Assembly: GCF_001310275.1 (NCBI RefSeq)
Contig: NZ_LGYZ01000057.1
Coordinates: forward strand, 1-64,000
Reading direction: 5' to 3'
DNA from: Nocardia arizonensis
Lineage (GTDB): Bacteria > Actinomycetota > Actinomycetes > Mycobacteriales > Mycobacteriaceae
Length of the DNA: 64,000 nucleotides
The notes under the pieces are model-generated. The model was not told the DNA's origin, searched no databases, and was given only the letters and a program-made list of their open reading frames with translations. This document shows positions 24,724-33,500 of this stretch, piece after piece (positions within the stretch are counted from its first letter, which is position 1; every line of letters begins with the position of its first letter). Both the position numbers and the translations under genes were made by a program.

Positions 24724-25728
24724 TCAGCCGAGCGCACGCAGTATCTCCCCGGCGCGGTCGGCGTAGCTGTGCCCGCCCTCGATGACGCGGCGGTGTCCGG
24801 CGGCGGCGATCTTGGCCACCTGATCCGGGAAGGCCGCGCAGCGTTCCAGGATTTCGTCGAGTTCGTCGCGACTCGAGAACAGGAACGCCTCGGCGCCGTC
24901 GGCGAGGAGTTCGGCGTGTTCGTCGGTGCGTTCGCCGACGAACAGACCGCCCGCCGCGGGCACCTCGAAGGTGCGGCAGGTGTGGGTGTCGCGGTTGTCG
25001 GAATTGAGCAGCACCAGATTCGCGGTCACCGCGGCCACCGTGACCGAGAAATCCTCGCCGTAGACCGCGCCCGCGACCTCGGCGCGGGTGGTGCGCAGTT
25101 GGCGCACCCGACGCCAGCCCGGTCCCCGCACCAGTAGTTGCGCGCCGTAGGTGCGCGCCAGCGACACCATGCCGTCGCGGCGGTCGGGACGGCACGCGCC
25201 GATGAATCCCACCAGGTACCGGCGGGTGGTGCGACGCGCGCACGGGTGGTGCCAGGCCGGGTCGTAGGCGCTGCGTATGAACAGCGCCTCCCGCACGCCG
25301 CGGGCCGACAGCTCGCGCACATTGTGCCGTTTGGTCGTGACCACCAGATCCCATTCCGATTCGTGGGTCAGGTACTGCGGTGTGGTGTTGACCGGATTGG
25401 ATACGTCGTCGGGACTGTAGTGCACGTGCAGCGCCGCGGGGATGTCGAGGAGCCGACGCTGGTCCAAGTGCACCGATTTGAAGGCGAAGACCAGGTCGGG
25501 CCGCAGTTCGGCGGCGGCGCGCTCGAGCCGGGTGTGCACGCGCTCGACCGTCCACGGCGCCCGCCGCTCATGGGTCTTGGCGTAGAGCCAGGAGGGGGAC
25601 AGCCGCGGGGGGAGGGTGGCCGGGGTCGAGTCGACCACTATCACGTCGTGTCCGTGTGCCCGGAATCCTTCGGCGAGGGAGCGGGCATTGCTGCCGAGCC
25701 AATCGTCGCCGACGAAGAGGATCTTCAT
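24724..25728 (-). CDS. CgeB-like glycosyltransferase
   Basis: The 334-residue protein has a GT-B-like plan. MKILFVGDDWLGSNARSLAEGF begins the first Rossmann domain, AALHVHYSPDD is central, and the C-terminal half has LLNSDNRDTHTCRTFEVPAAGG and FVGERTDEHAEL, the pattern of CgeB-like transferases (Glyco_trans_1_2). It probably adds one sugar of the repeat unit. Its ATG overlaps the Wzx stop by four bases, so it belongs to the same operon. Confidence 0.78.
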   Translation of the reverse strand: MKILFVGDDWLGSNARSLAEGFRAHGHDVIVVDSTPATLPPRLSPSWLYAKTHERRAPWTVERVHTRLERAAAELRPDLVFAFKSVHLDQRRLLDIPAALHVHYSPDDVSNPVNTTPQYLTHESEWDLVVTTKRHNVRELSARGVREALFIRSAYDPAWHHPCARRTTRRYLVGFIGACRPDRRDGMVSLARTYGAQLLVRGPGWRRVRQLRTTRAEVAGAVYGEDFSVTVAAVTANLVLLNSDNRDTHTCRTFEVPAAGGLFVGERTDEHAELLADGAEAFLFSSRDELDEILERCAAFPDQVAKIAAAGHRRVIEGGHSYADRAGEILRALG

Positions 25729-27233
25729 CGCGTCTCACTTTCGGGTGTCGCGGCACGCTCTCGCGCGATCAACCCGCGCATGCGCGCGAGATACCAGACC
25801 GCCACCGCGAATTCGGCGGCCACGATCCCCCCGACGAGCGTCCACACCGAATGGGTGCGCAGTGCGAGCAGCAATGCGATCGCCGCGACCGCGGTGCCGG
25901 TCACCGCGCCGATCAACACCCCGACGGTGTCCTGCCGGACCGGCAGGACCGCCGTGGTGACGAAGGAGGTCACCGTGGTCGCGGGCAGGATGACGACCTC
26001 GAGGCGCAGCACGTCGACCGCACCCTCGAATTCCTGGCCGAAGACCAGCAGCACCACGGTCGGCGCGGCGAACCACAGCGCCGTGCTCGCCAGTACCGCC
26101 GCGCCGACGCACGCGGCCAGCGCGCGCAGGGCGTCGGGCCAGAACCGCGCGTCGCCGCCGCGCCGCGCCATGCGCGGCAGCAGGGCGAATCCGATGGGGT
26201 CCAACATGGATTGGACCGCGCGCACCAAACGGTCGGAGGCGGAGTACAGACCGAGCGACACCGCGTCGAGCACCGATCCGTAGACCGTGGCCGAACCCTG
26301 TCCGTAACTGGTCACCATCAACCGCCCTGCCACCACCGGCGCCGCGACCCGAAGCAGGGTCGGGACCTCGCGCGGCGGGGCGGGCGCGCCGAAGCCGCGC
26401 CAGGTGTCCCACCAGGTCAGCGCCACGCTCACCGCGGCCGAGGCGAGCAGACACAGCAGTGCCATCGATGCCGTCGGCCAGCGCGGCAGCAGGACGAGCA
26501 GCAATCCGAGATAGGCCAGCCGCGCCACCGCCTGATAGAGCGTCGACGCGCCGAATCGGCCCTGGCCGATCAGCACCCAGTCCTCCGACATCGACCAGAA
26601 TCCGCCGACGAACAGGCCGAGCAGGATCATGTGCACATGTTCGGGCGCGCCGACGAGTATCCCCCCGACCAGCGCGAGTCCGAGAATGCCGAGCAGACCG
26701 CCGCGGATCGCGAGATACGTTCCGCGCGTGCGGTTCACGATATCGGTGCGCGGACCCGACTCCTGGATCCGGGCGGCCAGGAACGAGGTGATGCCGAGAT
26801 CGACGACGAGCGAGCCGAGGAAGTAGGAGGACATGCCGATGGCGAGCAGGCCGAGGCCGGACGCGCCGAGCACCCGGGCCATGATCGGTAGTGTCGCCAC
26901 CGTGACCAGGTATTGGCCGTACTTGCCGAAGCTGACGTAGGCGATGTCGCGGATGACGCCGAGCATCTCCCGGGTGCGTGAACCGCGACCCGCGTCCGGC
27001 CGGTCGCCGGACTCCGGAATGGACACCGTGAGCACCGGCAGTTTGACCGTCGGCAGGTCCGCGGTGGTCGGCAGCCGGATCTTCTCCGTCGGCGGATCGT
27101 ATTCGGGCACCCGCAGCCCGTCCAACGGGACCGGGTAGCTGCGCGGCACGATACGGATGGGGACCGTGCGGTCGGCGAAACGCCGCTCGGCGAGACGGCG
27201 TTCGGTGGACCGGCGCTCGGCGAAACGCGTCAT
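25725..27233 (-). CDS. Wzx-type polysaccharide flippase
   Basis: The 502-residue protein has an unusual cytoplasmic extension of about 85 residues before the first membrane helix. About fourteen helices follow in the arrangement of the MOP-superfamily polysaccharide exporters (YVSFGKYGQYLVTVATLPIMARVLG opens the transport domain). It should flip lipid-linked repeat units to the outer face for Wzy. The first 20 residues repeat an ERR pentad, encoded by four 15-base tandem repeats. The ATG overlaps the stop of the upstream glycosyltransferase gene. Confidence 0.85.
   Translation of the reverse strand: MTRFAERRSTERRLAERRFADRTVPIRIVPRSYPVPLDGLRVPEYDPPTEKIRLPTTADLPTVKLPVLTVSIPESGDRPDAGRGSRTREMLGVIRDIAYVSFGKYGQYLVTVATLPIMARVLGASGLGLLAIGMSSYFLGSLVVDLGITSFLAARIQESGPRTDIVNRTRGTYLAIRGGLLGILGLALVGGILVGAPEHVHMILLGLFVGGFWSMSEDWVLIGQGRFGASTLYQAVARLAYLGLLLVLLPRWPTASMALLCLLASAAVSVALTWWDTWRGFGAPAPPREVPTLLRVAAPVVAGRLMVTSYGQGSATVYGSVLDAVSLGLYSASDRLVRAVQSMLDPIGFALLPRMARRGGDARFWPDALRALAACVGAAVLASTALWFAAPTVVLLVFGQEFEGAVDVLRLEVVILPATTVTSFVTTAVLPVRQDTVGVLIGAVTGTAVAAIALLLALRTHSVWTLVGGIVAAEFAVAVWYLARMRGLIARERAATPESETR
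27172..27231. repeat. Four 15-base tandem repeats inside the Wzx start
   Basis: Four imperfect 15-base units (27172-27186, 27187-27201, 27202-27216 and 27217-27231), each beginning TCGG, lie in the first codons of the flippase gene. They encode the pentads FAERR, STERR, LAERR and FADRT. Since 15 is a multiple of three, a gain or loss of units would keep the frame. Confidence 0.6.
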
Positions 27234-28417
27234 CGGCCCGCCGCCGTCCGGTGCGATAGTCGCCGCACCCCGGCCCGGCTCGATCGGCGGAGTACCGCGG
27301 CGAGCAGCCCGGTCACGGCATCGGCGGTCGCCTCGATCCCGAAGTCGGCGGCCCGTTCCCGCGCCGCCGCGCCGAGTCGGGCACGCAGCGCCGGATCGGC
27401 GCTCAATCGGTCGAGCGCGGCGGCCAACGCGACCGGATCACCCGGCGGCACCAGGATGCCGTCGCGGTCGGCGCGCACGACCTCGGTGGGTCCGCCCGCG
27501 TCGGCGGCCACCACGGCGCAGCCCGCGCGCATGGCCTCCACGACGACCTGACCGAACGGTTCCGCCGTCACCGAAGCGTGCACGGCGATATCGGCGTCGG
27601 CGAAGTACGCGCCGGGATCGTCCACGTGCCCGGTGAATTCGACCGGCACGCCGATTTCGGCGGCGAGCCGCTCGAGGTCGGCGCGGTAGTCCTGTTCGTC
27701 GAAGAAGGTCCCGCCGACCAGACGCACCCCGGTCGGGCGGTGCCGCACCAGCGCGAGCGCGCGCAGCAGCACGTCCTGACCCTTCCACGGGGTCAGCCTG
27801 CCCACCATGACGATTCGCACCGCGTCGGGAGCGCGCTGTGCGGCGCGCTCGACCGGGGCGAGCGGTTCGAGTCCGGGATAGGCGACCGCGGTGCGCCTGC
27901 CCGCGGTGAACAGGGTCCGCAGGGTGGAACGGCTGTTGGTCACGATCCCGCGTGCGGCCAGCCAGCCGAGTACGCGCAGCCCGAACGCCAGCGGGCCGCC
28001 GAAATAGTCCGCGGCGATGCGATCGTGCACCTGCCACACCAGTGGCACCCGCGCGCGCCGCGCCGCGATCACCCCCATGAGCAAAGCCTTGGTGCTCTGC
28101 GCGACGACGACGTCGGCCTCTGCCGCGCGCACCGCCGCGCCGAGTCCGCGGCCGAGCCGCGCCAGCTCGATCGCGCCGCGGATCAGGCCGAGCGGACCCG
28201 ATCCGGCGATGGTCAGCGACCGGCTGTCGAAATCGTTGCGGTGCACCGTCACCGGGATGTCGCGTGCGCGCAGCAGCGCGACCAGCGGACCGTCCTCGGT
28301 CAGCAGCATCGAAGGGCGCACTTCGCCGCGGCGGTTCAGTTCGGTGAGCAGACGCAGGGTCGCCAGTTCCGCGCCCGAGGGCGCCGCGGTGTGGGTGAGG
28401 AAGACCGCGGTGATCAT
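27230..28417 (-). CDS. Glycosyltransferase, GT4 family
   Basis: The 395-residue protein begins ITAVFLTHTAAPSGAELATL (GT4 acceptor domain with the glycine-rich loop). It carries VMVGRLTPWKGQDVLLRAL and the EX7E region TAEPFGQVVVEAMRAG with the glutamates of retaining GT4 enzymes. It acts at the cytoplasmic face on lipid-linked intermediates. The start ATG overlaps the stop of the preceding glycosyltransferase gene; the frame is open upstream, but those residues shadow other genes. Donor and acceptor are unknown. Confidence 0.88.
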   Translation of the reverse strand: MITAVFLTHTAAPSGAELATLRLLTELNRRGEVRPSMLLTEDGPLVALLRARDIPVTVHRNDFDSRSLTIAGSGPLGLIRGAIELARLGRGLGAAVRAAEADVVVAQSTKALLMGVIAARRARVPLVWQVHDRIAADYFGGPLAFGLRVLGWLAARGIVTNSRSTLRTLFTAGRRTAVAYPGLEPLAPVERAAQRAPDAVRIVMVGRLTPWKGQDVLLRALALVRHRPTGVRLVGGTFFDEQDYRADLERLAAEIGVPVEFTGHVDDPGAYFADADIAVHASVTAEPFGQVVVEAMRAGCAVVAADAGGPTEVVRADRDGILVPPGDPVALAAALDRLSADPALRARLGAAARERAADFGIEATADAVTGLLAAVLRRSSRAGVRRLSHRTAAGR

Positions 28418-29505
28418 CGGATCAGCTCGCGGTACAGGGCGATGTGCCGATCGGCGGCCACGGTCCAGGAGAAGGTCTCGGCGTGCGCGCGGCACCGCGC
28501 GGCATCGGGCGCCGCGCCGTCCAGCGCCGCGATCAGCCGCGCGGCCAGCGCATCCGCGTCGCCCGCGGGCACGATGAGCGACGGATCGAGTCCGCGCACC
28601 GAATCGGGCAGTCCGCCGCAGTCGGTCACCACGGGGGCGCGCCCCGACGCCAGCGATTCCAGTGCGATCAACCCGAACCCCTCCAGCGTCAGCGAGGGCA
28701 CCACGGTGCAGTGCGCCCGCGCGTACAGCTCGGCCAGCCGCTCGTCGGAGATGTGCCCTTCGAAAGTGACCGCGTCCGCGCGGGCACGGGCCTGCTCGCG
28801 CAGCGCCGCCTCGGCGGTTCCGGTGCCGACGATCACCAGTCGCGCGTCGGTGTGCGCCGCGACCACCCGCGGCCACGCGCGCAGTAGCACATCGATGCCC
28901 ATGCGGTGTTCGAGCCTGCGCACGCACAGCACCGTCGGACCCGTCGGCGCGCGCCGGGGCTCGCGCGGCCGGAAGCGTGCCAGGTCGACCCCGGGCGGCA
29001 CCACCCGCACCGCGTCCTCGGGCGCCCGGTATCTCGACACCAGCAGATCGCGGAAATGCTCGGAGAGCACCACGAATCGGCGCGCGCCCGCCGCCCGCAG
29101 CCGTTCGACGGCGAATTTGGCGTGCACCGCGAGCGCGCCCGCGCCCGCCACCCGGCTCTCCTGTGACCACGGGCCGTGGAAGTGCACCACCAGCGCGTCG
29201 CGTCCGCGCGGCGGCGGCCCGTACAGCGCGAAATGCCGGTCGAGGACGGCGGGTTCGCCCCGGTCCCGGTCCAGATACGCGGTGCGGGCCCGGTGCAGGG
29301 TCGACCCGCCGGTCGGCCCCCAGGAACGTCCGCCCTCGGGCGGCTCGCCGAACGCCGCCGCCGATACCGCGACCTCGGGGCGCGCGGCCAGCGCGGCGTA
29401 GAGGTCGGTGAAATAGCGATTGAGTCCGCCGGGCGCCGAACCGAACCACTCCGATCCGGTCATGTGCACCCGTACCCGCGTATCCGGGGTCCGGGTGCCG
29501 GTCAT
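28414..29505 (-). CDS. Glycosyltransferase, GT4 family
   Basis: The 363-residue product contains WFGSAPGGLNRYFTDLYAAL near the N-terminus, VVPPGVDLARFRP at the domain linker, and the donor-site SLTLEGFGLIALESLASG with the EX7E pair. It is a retaining GT-B enzyme of the polysaccharide locus. I chose the ATG at 29505 because it overlaps the GT2 stop and leads straight into the domain. It is the second gene of the operon. Confidence 0.88.
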   Translation of the reverse strand: MTGTRTPDTRVRVHMTGSEWFGSAPGGLNRYFTDLYAALAARPEVAVSAAAFGEPPEGGRSWGPTGGSTLHRARTAYLDRDRGEPAVLDRHFALYGPPPRGRDALVVHFHGPWSQESRVAGAGALAVHAKFAVERLRAAGARRFVVLSEHFRDLLVSRYRAPEDAVRVVPPGVDLARFRPREPRRAPTGPTVLCVRRLEHRMGIDVLLRAWPRVVAAHTDARLVIVGTGTAEAALREQARARADAVTFEGHISDERLAELYARAHCTVVPSLTLEGFGLIALESLASGRAPVVTDCGGLPDSVRGLDPSLIVPAGDADALAARLIAALDGAAPDAARCRAHAETFSWTVAADRHIALYRELIR

Positions 29506-30332
29506 CGCCACACCCGGCTTCGCAGCAGGGCGCTCGCGCGTACCCGCAGCCGGTGCAGCGCGGTGCGCGCCAGACGCAGATCGCCGACCGCGATGTCGAG
29601 CGGCGACAGCAGTCGCGGGCAGTCGCGGGCGAGGCGGTGGTGGAATCGCAGCATCTCGGTGAGTTTGCTGACCGTGGAGGTCTGGCTGCACAGGTTGAAC
29701 GTCGAATCGCGCCATGCCGCGGCGACTTCGGTGAGTCCGTAGAACAGCCCGAACTGTCCGACCCGGGCGAACAGGTCGACGTCCATGGGGAACACCAGAT
29801 CACCGCGCAACCCGCCGACCCGGTCGAAGTGTTCGCGGCGGAACATGGCCGCGGCGGTCGGGCCGAAATCGGCGGGTCCGCGCCGCACGATGGTGCGCGC
29901 CAGCGACCGTGCACTGTGCACGCCGTGCAGTCCGGGCAGGCCGAGTCCGGTCTCCAGCAGGGTGCCGCGCTCATCGATGACCTGGAACCGGGAGGAGCTG
30001 ATGGCGAAGGCCGGATCGCTCATGATCTCGAGCTGCGCGCTCAGCGATCCGGGCAGCAGTATGTCGTCGGCGCACACCACCTTCACCAGATCGCCGGTGG
30101 ACAGGCGGATGGCGCGATTCCAGTTGTCGCCGATCGGCAGCGGAGTCCGGTTGCGCTCCACCCGCAGACGCGGGTCGTCGAAGGATGCGGCGATCTCGCC
30201 GGTGGCGTCGGTGCTGGCGTTGTCGAGCACCAGCAATTCGAAGTCCGCGTCCTGATTCAGGATCGAACGCAGCGTGGGTTCCAGGGTCCGTCCGGCCTCA
30301 TAGGCGGGGACACAGACCGAAAGGCTGACCAC
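29502..30332 (-). CDS. Glycosyltransferase, GT2 family
   Basis: The 276-residue protein opens with the GT2 pattern LSVCVPAYEAGRTLEPTLRSIL, followed by LLVLDNASTDATG and the metal-binding VCADDILLPGSL (a DD variant of DXD). It is a GT-A inverting enzyme. The start is a GTG preceded closely by AAGGAGG. It is the first gene of the eleven-gene leftward polysaccharide operon, so the promoter must lie in the 340-base region upstream. Confidence 0.87.
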   Translation of the reverse strand: MVSLSVCVPAYEAGRTLEPTLRSILNQDADFELLVLDNASTDATGEIAASFDDPRLRVERNRTPLPIGDNWNRAIRLSTGDLVKVVCADDILLPGSLSAQLEIMSDPAFAISSSRFQVIDERGTLLETGLGLPGLHGVHSARSLARTIVRRGPADFGPTAAAMFRREHFDRVGGLRGDLVFPMDVDLFARVGQFGLFYGLTEVAAAWRDSTFNLCSQTSTVSKLTEMLRFHHRLARDCPRLLSPLDIAVGDLRLARTALHRLRVRASALLRSRVWR

Positions 30333-30672
30333 ATCCCCTCCTTCTAATGGGACGAAAATGAATTCGGCGACAGCGGGGCAATATCACATGGGTGATGCGG
30401 GCACGCTGGACGGCATATGTTCGCCCAGGTCATGCCCGCTCGGCGAGGTCGAAGGGCGAATACGCTGTCGGCGATGGGAATCGCGCACGGCAGTCGTAGT
30501 GGATGTGTCGACGACGGTGCGGCCGAGCGATCCCCGGCGCTGTCCCGTGATTTTCCATAATGCCCTCGTTGCGTAATGCAGCAATAGAAAAGCTATCTTG
30601 ATTCACCGGCGGTGGGAACCCCGTTTCACCGCACGTGGGCGACCTCACACCAGGTCAGCCCCATTTCGTGAA
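30333..30672. promoter_or_regulatory. Non-coding region upstream of the polysaccharide operon
   Basis: This 340-base stretch separates the sugar-nucleotide operon from the glycosyltransferase operon and has no supported gene. It is the most AT-rich part of the locus around 30540-30600. Read on the minus strand, TTGCTG and CATTAT spaced by 16 bases form a possible promoter there. GCGGTG and CACCGC at 30609-30632 could form a weak hairpin behind the upstream operon. Confidence 0.35.
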
Positions 30673-31791
30673 CTACCGGATCGGCCGCTCCCCGGAGAGT
30701 GCGTGCGGTGCGTCGGCGAGCCAGCGACCGGCCAGTTGCGGGTAGCGCTCCTCGACCTCGGCGCGCAGATCCGGCACGGTCAGCAGCACCCGATCCGGTC
30801 GCGCCGCGACGAGTTCGTCGGGGGAGATGATCGGCACGTCGGTGCCCGGCATCCGCCTGCCCTGTTTGCCGGGGGAGGCGTCGGCCACCGCGGTGAGCAG
30901 ACCGCGGTGCACCCCGGCGAGCCGCAGCAACGCGACCGCCCGCGAGGCCGCGCCGTAGGCGTATACCCGCGAACCCCGTGCCGCGAGGTCTTCCAGTTCC
31001 GCGCGCAACGCGACCGCCTGCCGGTCGGCGGCGCGCTGGAGCCCGGTGAGCACCTCCGCGTCGTCGGTACCCGCCTCACGGGCAAGTACCCGCGCGACCG
31101 AGGCGTCGTGCGGCGCGTCGTGCGGACGCCGGGCCGCGATCAGCACCGTGCCGCCGTAGAGATCGAACTCCCACGCACTGCGCACCGACAACCCCGCCGT
31201 GCGAAGCAGATCGCGAAGGACCGACAGCGTGTAGTAAGCGAAGTGACCGTGTCGCAACGCATTCCACTGTTCTCCTGCCACGATGGTGTGCAGCGAATGG
31301 TACTGCACGAGCAGCAGCCCGTTGGGCGCGGTGGCCGCCGCCCGCTCGGCGAAGGCCGCCCGCTGATCCGGTTCGTGCATGAGTCCGAAACTGTCGAGCA
31401 CCACGTCCGCGGGATCCTCGGTCGGGGTGAAGCCGCGCTCGGCCAGCGTCCCGAGCCAGCTTCCCCCGTGCGGACTGCCGAATTCGCGCACGGTGCGACC
31501 GGTCAGCAGCCCCGACTCGGCGACCCGCGCGACCGCGTCGGCGGCCTGCTCGCGCAGTGCGCGCGGTTCGACCCCGCGCGGCTCGGCGGTGTCGGTGTCG
31601 TCGGCGCCCAACTGAGTCAGACCGCAGCCGCGGCAGTGCCGCATGCTCAGCGGATGCGCCGCCTCACCGGCGCGCACCGGTTGCCCCGCCGGCGGGAAGT
31701 GGTCGGCCGCGGGCATCCGTCCGAGATCGAGTACGGTCACCAGCTCCCGGCCCCGGCAGGCACGGCACCGCGTGGCGAAGGGATCGCTCAT
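30673..31791 (-). CDS. Divergent C-methyltransferase-family protein, possibly inactive
   Basis: The 372-residue protein has the three-part layout of sugar C-methyltransferases: an N-terminal zinc site (CRACRG with CRGCGL later), a methyltransferase domain and a C-terminal Rossmann-like domain (YAYGAASRAVALLRLAG). Compared with the intact paralogue at 34276-35538, motif I is changed (EFGSPHGGSW instead of EVASNDGYL) and the catalytic-loop HEHFQYY is RHGHFAYY. It may bind rather than methylate, or act on a different substrate. I chose the ATG at 31791, seven bases after the epimerase gene. It is the last gene of the sugar operon. Confidence 0.75.
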   Translation of the reverse strand: MSDPFATRCRACRGRELVTVLDLGRMPAADHFPPAGQPVRAGEAAHPLSMRHCRGCGLTQLGADDTDTAEPRGVEPRALREQAADAVARVAESGLLTGRTVREFGSPHGGSWLGTLAERGFTPTEDPADVVLDSFGLMHEPDQRAAFAERAAATAPNGLLLVQYHSLHTIVAGEQWNALRHGHFAYYTLSVLRDLLRTAGLSVRSAWEFDLYGGTVLIAARRPHDAPHDASVARVLAREAGTDDAEVLTGLQRAADRQAVALRAELEDLAARGSRVYAYGAASRAVALLRLAGVHRGLLTAVADASPGKQGRRMPGTDVPIISPDELVAARPDRVLLTVPDLRAEVEERYPQLAGRWLADAPHALSGERPIR

Positions 31792-31798
31792 CGCGTGG

Positions 31799-32845
31799 TC
31801 ATCCCGGAATCGCCTCCGCCGCGCGGGCGTCCACACGACGCAGTTCCGCGTCGATGACGCCGCGTTCGCCGAGTGCGCGCAGACGGGCCAGACGTACGAA
31901 GCGATCGGCGAAGTCGGCGGCGGTGAGTCCGCGGTCGCGGTATTCGGTGTACAACTCGGCGGCGCCGTCGGCCACGCTCCACCGCGCCTCGAACCCCAGA
32001 TCGCGCCGGGCGGCGGTGAAATCGACGCGGTAGGAGCGCGGATCGGCGCCCGACTCGCCGGTGATCACCACTTCGGAGCCGGGCACGACGTCCGCGACCG
32101 CGTGCGCGATCTCGGCGACGGTGACGTTGTTGGCCTCGTTGCCGATGTTGTAGGCGCGACAGTGGATCGCCTCGACGGGCGCCTCCAGGCAGACCGCGAA
32201 GGCGCGCGCGATGTCCTCGGCATGCACCAGTGGCCGCCACGGCGTGCCGTCGGAGAGCACCTTGACCACTCCGTCGAGCACCGCGTGGCCGACCAGATTG
32301 TTCAGCACGATATCGGCGCGCAGCCGCGGCGAGAATCCGAAGGCGGTGGCATTGCGCAGGAATACCGGGCTGAATTCGGAATCGGCGAGGGCCGCCACGT
32401 CGTCCTCGACCCTGACCTTGCTCTGCGCGTAGGGCGTCAGCGGGCGCAACGGCGCGGATTCGTCCACCAGAGCCTCGCCCGCCGCGCCGTACACCGAACA
32501 CGTCGAGGCGTAGAGGAAACGCTTCACGCCCGCGTCCTTGGCCAGCCGCGCCAGCCGCACCGACGCGTGATGGTTGATGTCATGGGTGATCTGCGGGACC
32601 AGCGCGCCGAGCGGATCGTTGGACAGCGCGGCCAGGTGCACCACCGCGTCGAATCCGGCCAGCTGCGCGGCCTCGACCTCGCGCAGGTCGGCCGCGATAC
32701 CCGGCGGATCCAAGGGCGGCGCGCCGAGCACGCAGTCGGCGAAATAGCCGATGTCGAGGCCGGTCACCTCGTGTCCCCGCGCGCGCAGTACCGGCACCAT
32801 GACGGTGCCGAGATAGCCCAGATGGCCGGTGACGAGTACCCGCAT
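31799..32845 (-). CDS. NAD-dependent sugar epimerase/dehydratase
   Basis: The 348-residue extended SDR has the cofactor motif GHLGYLG at residues 7-13, LAALSNDPLG, the catalytic threonine/serine region ASTCSVYG, and YAQSK with the catalytic Tyr and Lys. It works on a nucleotide sugar, as an epimerase, dehydratase or reductase. In this operon the substrate is likely a CDP-linked sugar, because the neighbouring gene encodes a cytidylyltransferase-like enzyme. The start ATG lies four bases after the PIG-L stop. Confidence 0.85.
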   Translation of the reverse strand: MRVLVTGHLGYLGTVMVPVLRARGHEVTGLDIGYFADCVLGAPPLDPPGIAADLREVEAAQLAGFDAVVHLAALSNDPLGALVPQITHDINHHASVRLARLAKDAGVKRFLYASTCSVYGAAGEALVDESAPLRPLTPYAQSKVRVEDDVAALADSEFSPVFLRNATAFGFSPRLRADIVLNNLVGHAVLDGVVKVLSDGTPWRPLVHAEDIARAFAVCLEAPVEAIHCRAYNIGNEANNVTVAEIAHAVADVVPGSEVVITGESGADPRSYRVDFTAARRDLGFEARWSVADGAAELYTEYRDRGLTAADFADRFVRLARLRALGERGVIDAELRRVDARAAEAIPG

Positions 32846-32849
32846 CCTG

Positions 32850-33500
32850 TTATGCCCCTCCGAAATCGATGACGGCCTTGTCGAGCACGAACCCCTCCGC
32901 GTACTCGGCGTGGCACTGCACGCCGCGGATGCGCGCCAGCCCGAGGAACGCCGCGTCGTCGAACCAGTCGCGATGCGCCTGCGACGGGTAGCAGCGCCGC
33001 AGCAGTTCGACCTTCTCCCGGGCGAGCTCCGCCGGAATCGGATGCAGCACATCGGGTCTGGGGGTGTCGGTCTCCCACTTGAGGATCTCGTAGCCGAGCA
33101 CGAGGTGGTCGCGGAACTCCGTCGGCGTGAGTTCGGCGAGCAGCCGATGGTCCTGGTGGGCGTCACGACGCTGCGGCGCGAACACCAGATCCGGTTCGCC
33201 GCCCCGGCGGAACGCGGCCACCGCGTCCTTGACCCGAGACCAGTGTCCGGGCGCGCGCCCGTCCGGTACGTCGAGCACGGTCAGCTCCAGTTCGGCCGCA
33301 CCGCAGAACGCTTCGAGCGCCGCGCGCTCCTCCGCGGCGCGCGGGGTGTCCGCACCCGACAGCACCAGCGCCCGCACCCGCGGAGCCGGATCGCGGCGGG
33401 TGAGGGTGAGCAGTGTCGCGCCCATGCCGATGGCGATGTCGTCGCAGTGCGCGCCGAGTACCGCGATCTCGGTGAGCCGACCGGTCCGCAGGCTGATCAC
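32850..33500 (-). CDS. PIG-L family deacetylase
   Basis: The 216-residue protein has the zinc-binding AHCDDIAIG (AHPDD-type motif) near residues 17-25 and the second metal motif DAHQDH near residue 110. It is shaped like LmbE/PIG-L N-acetyl-sugar deacetylases. The GTG at 33500 overlaps the stop of the cytidylyltransferase-like gene (GTGA), which fixes the start. In this operon it probably deacetylates an N-acetylated sugar intermediate. The Pro to Cys change in the first motif is a modest departure from the consensus. Confidence 0.85.
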   Translation of the reverse strand: MISLRTGRLTEIAVLGAHCDDIAIGMGATLLTLTRRDPAPRVRALVLSGADTPRAAEERAALEAFCGAAELELTVLDVPDGRAPGHWSRVKDAVAAFRRGGEPDLVFAPQRRDAHQDHRLLAELTPTEFRDHLVLGYEILKWETDTPRPDVLHPIPAELAREKVELLRRCYPSQAHRDWFDDAAFLGLARIRGVQCHAEYAEGFVLDKAVIDFGGA

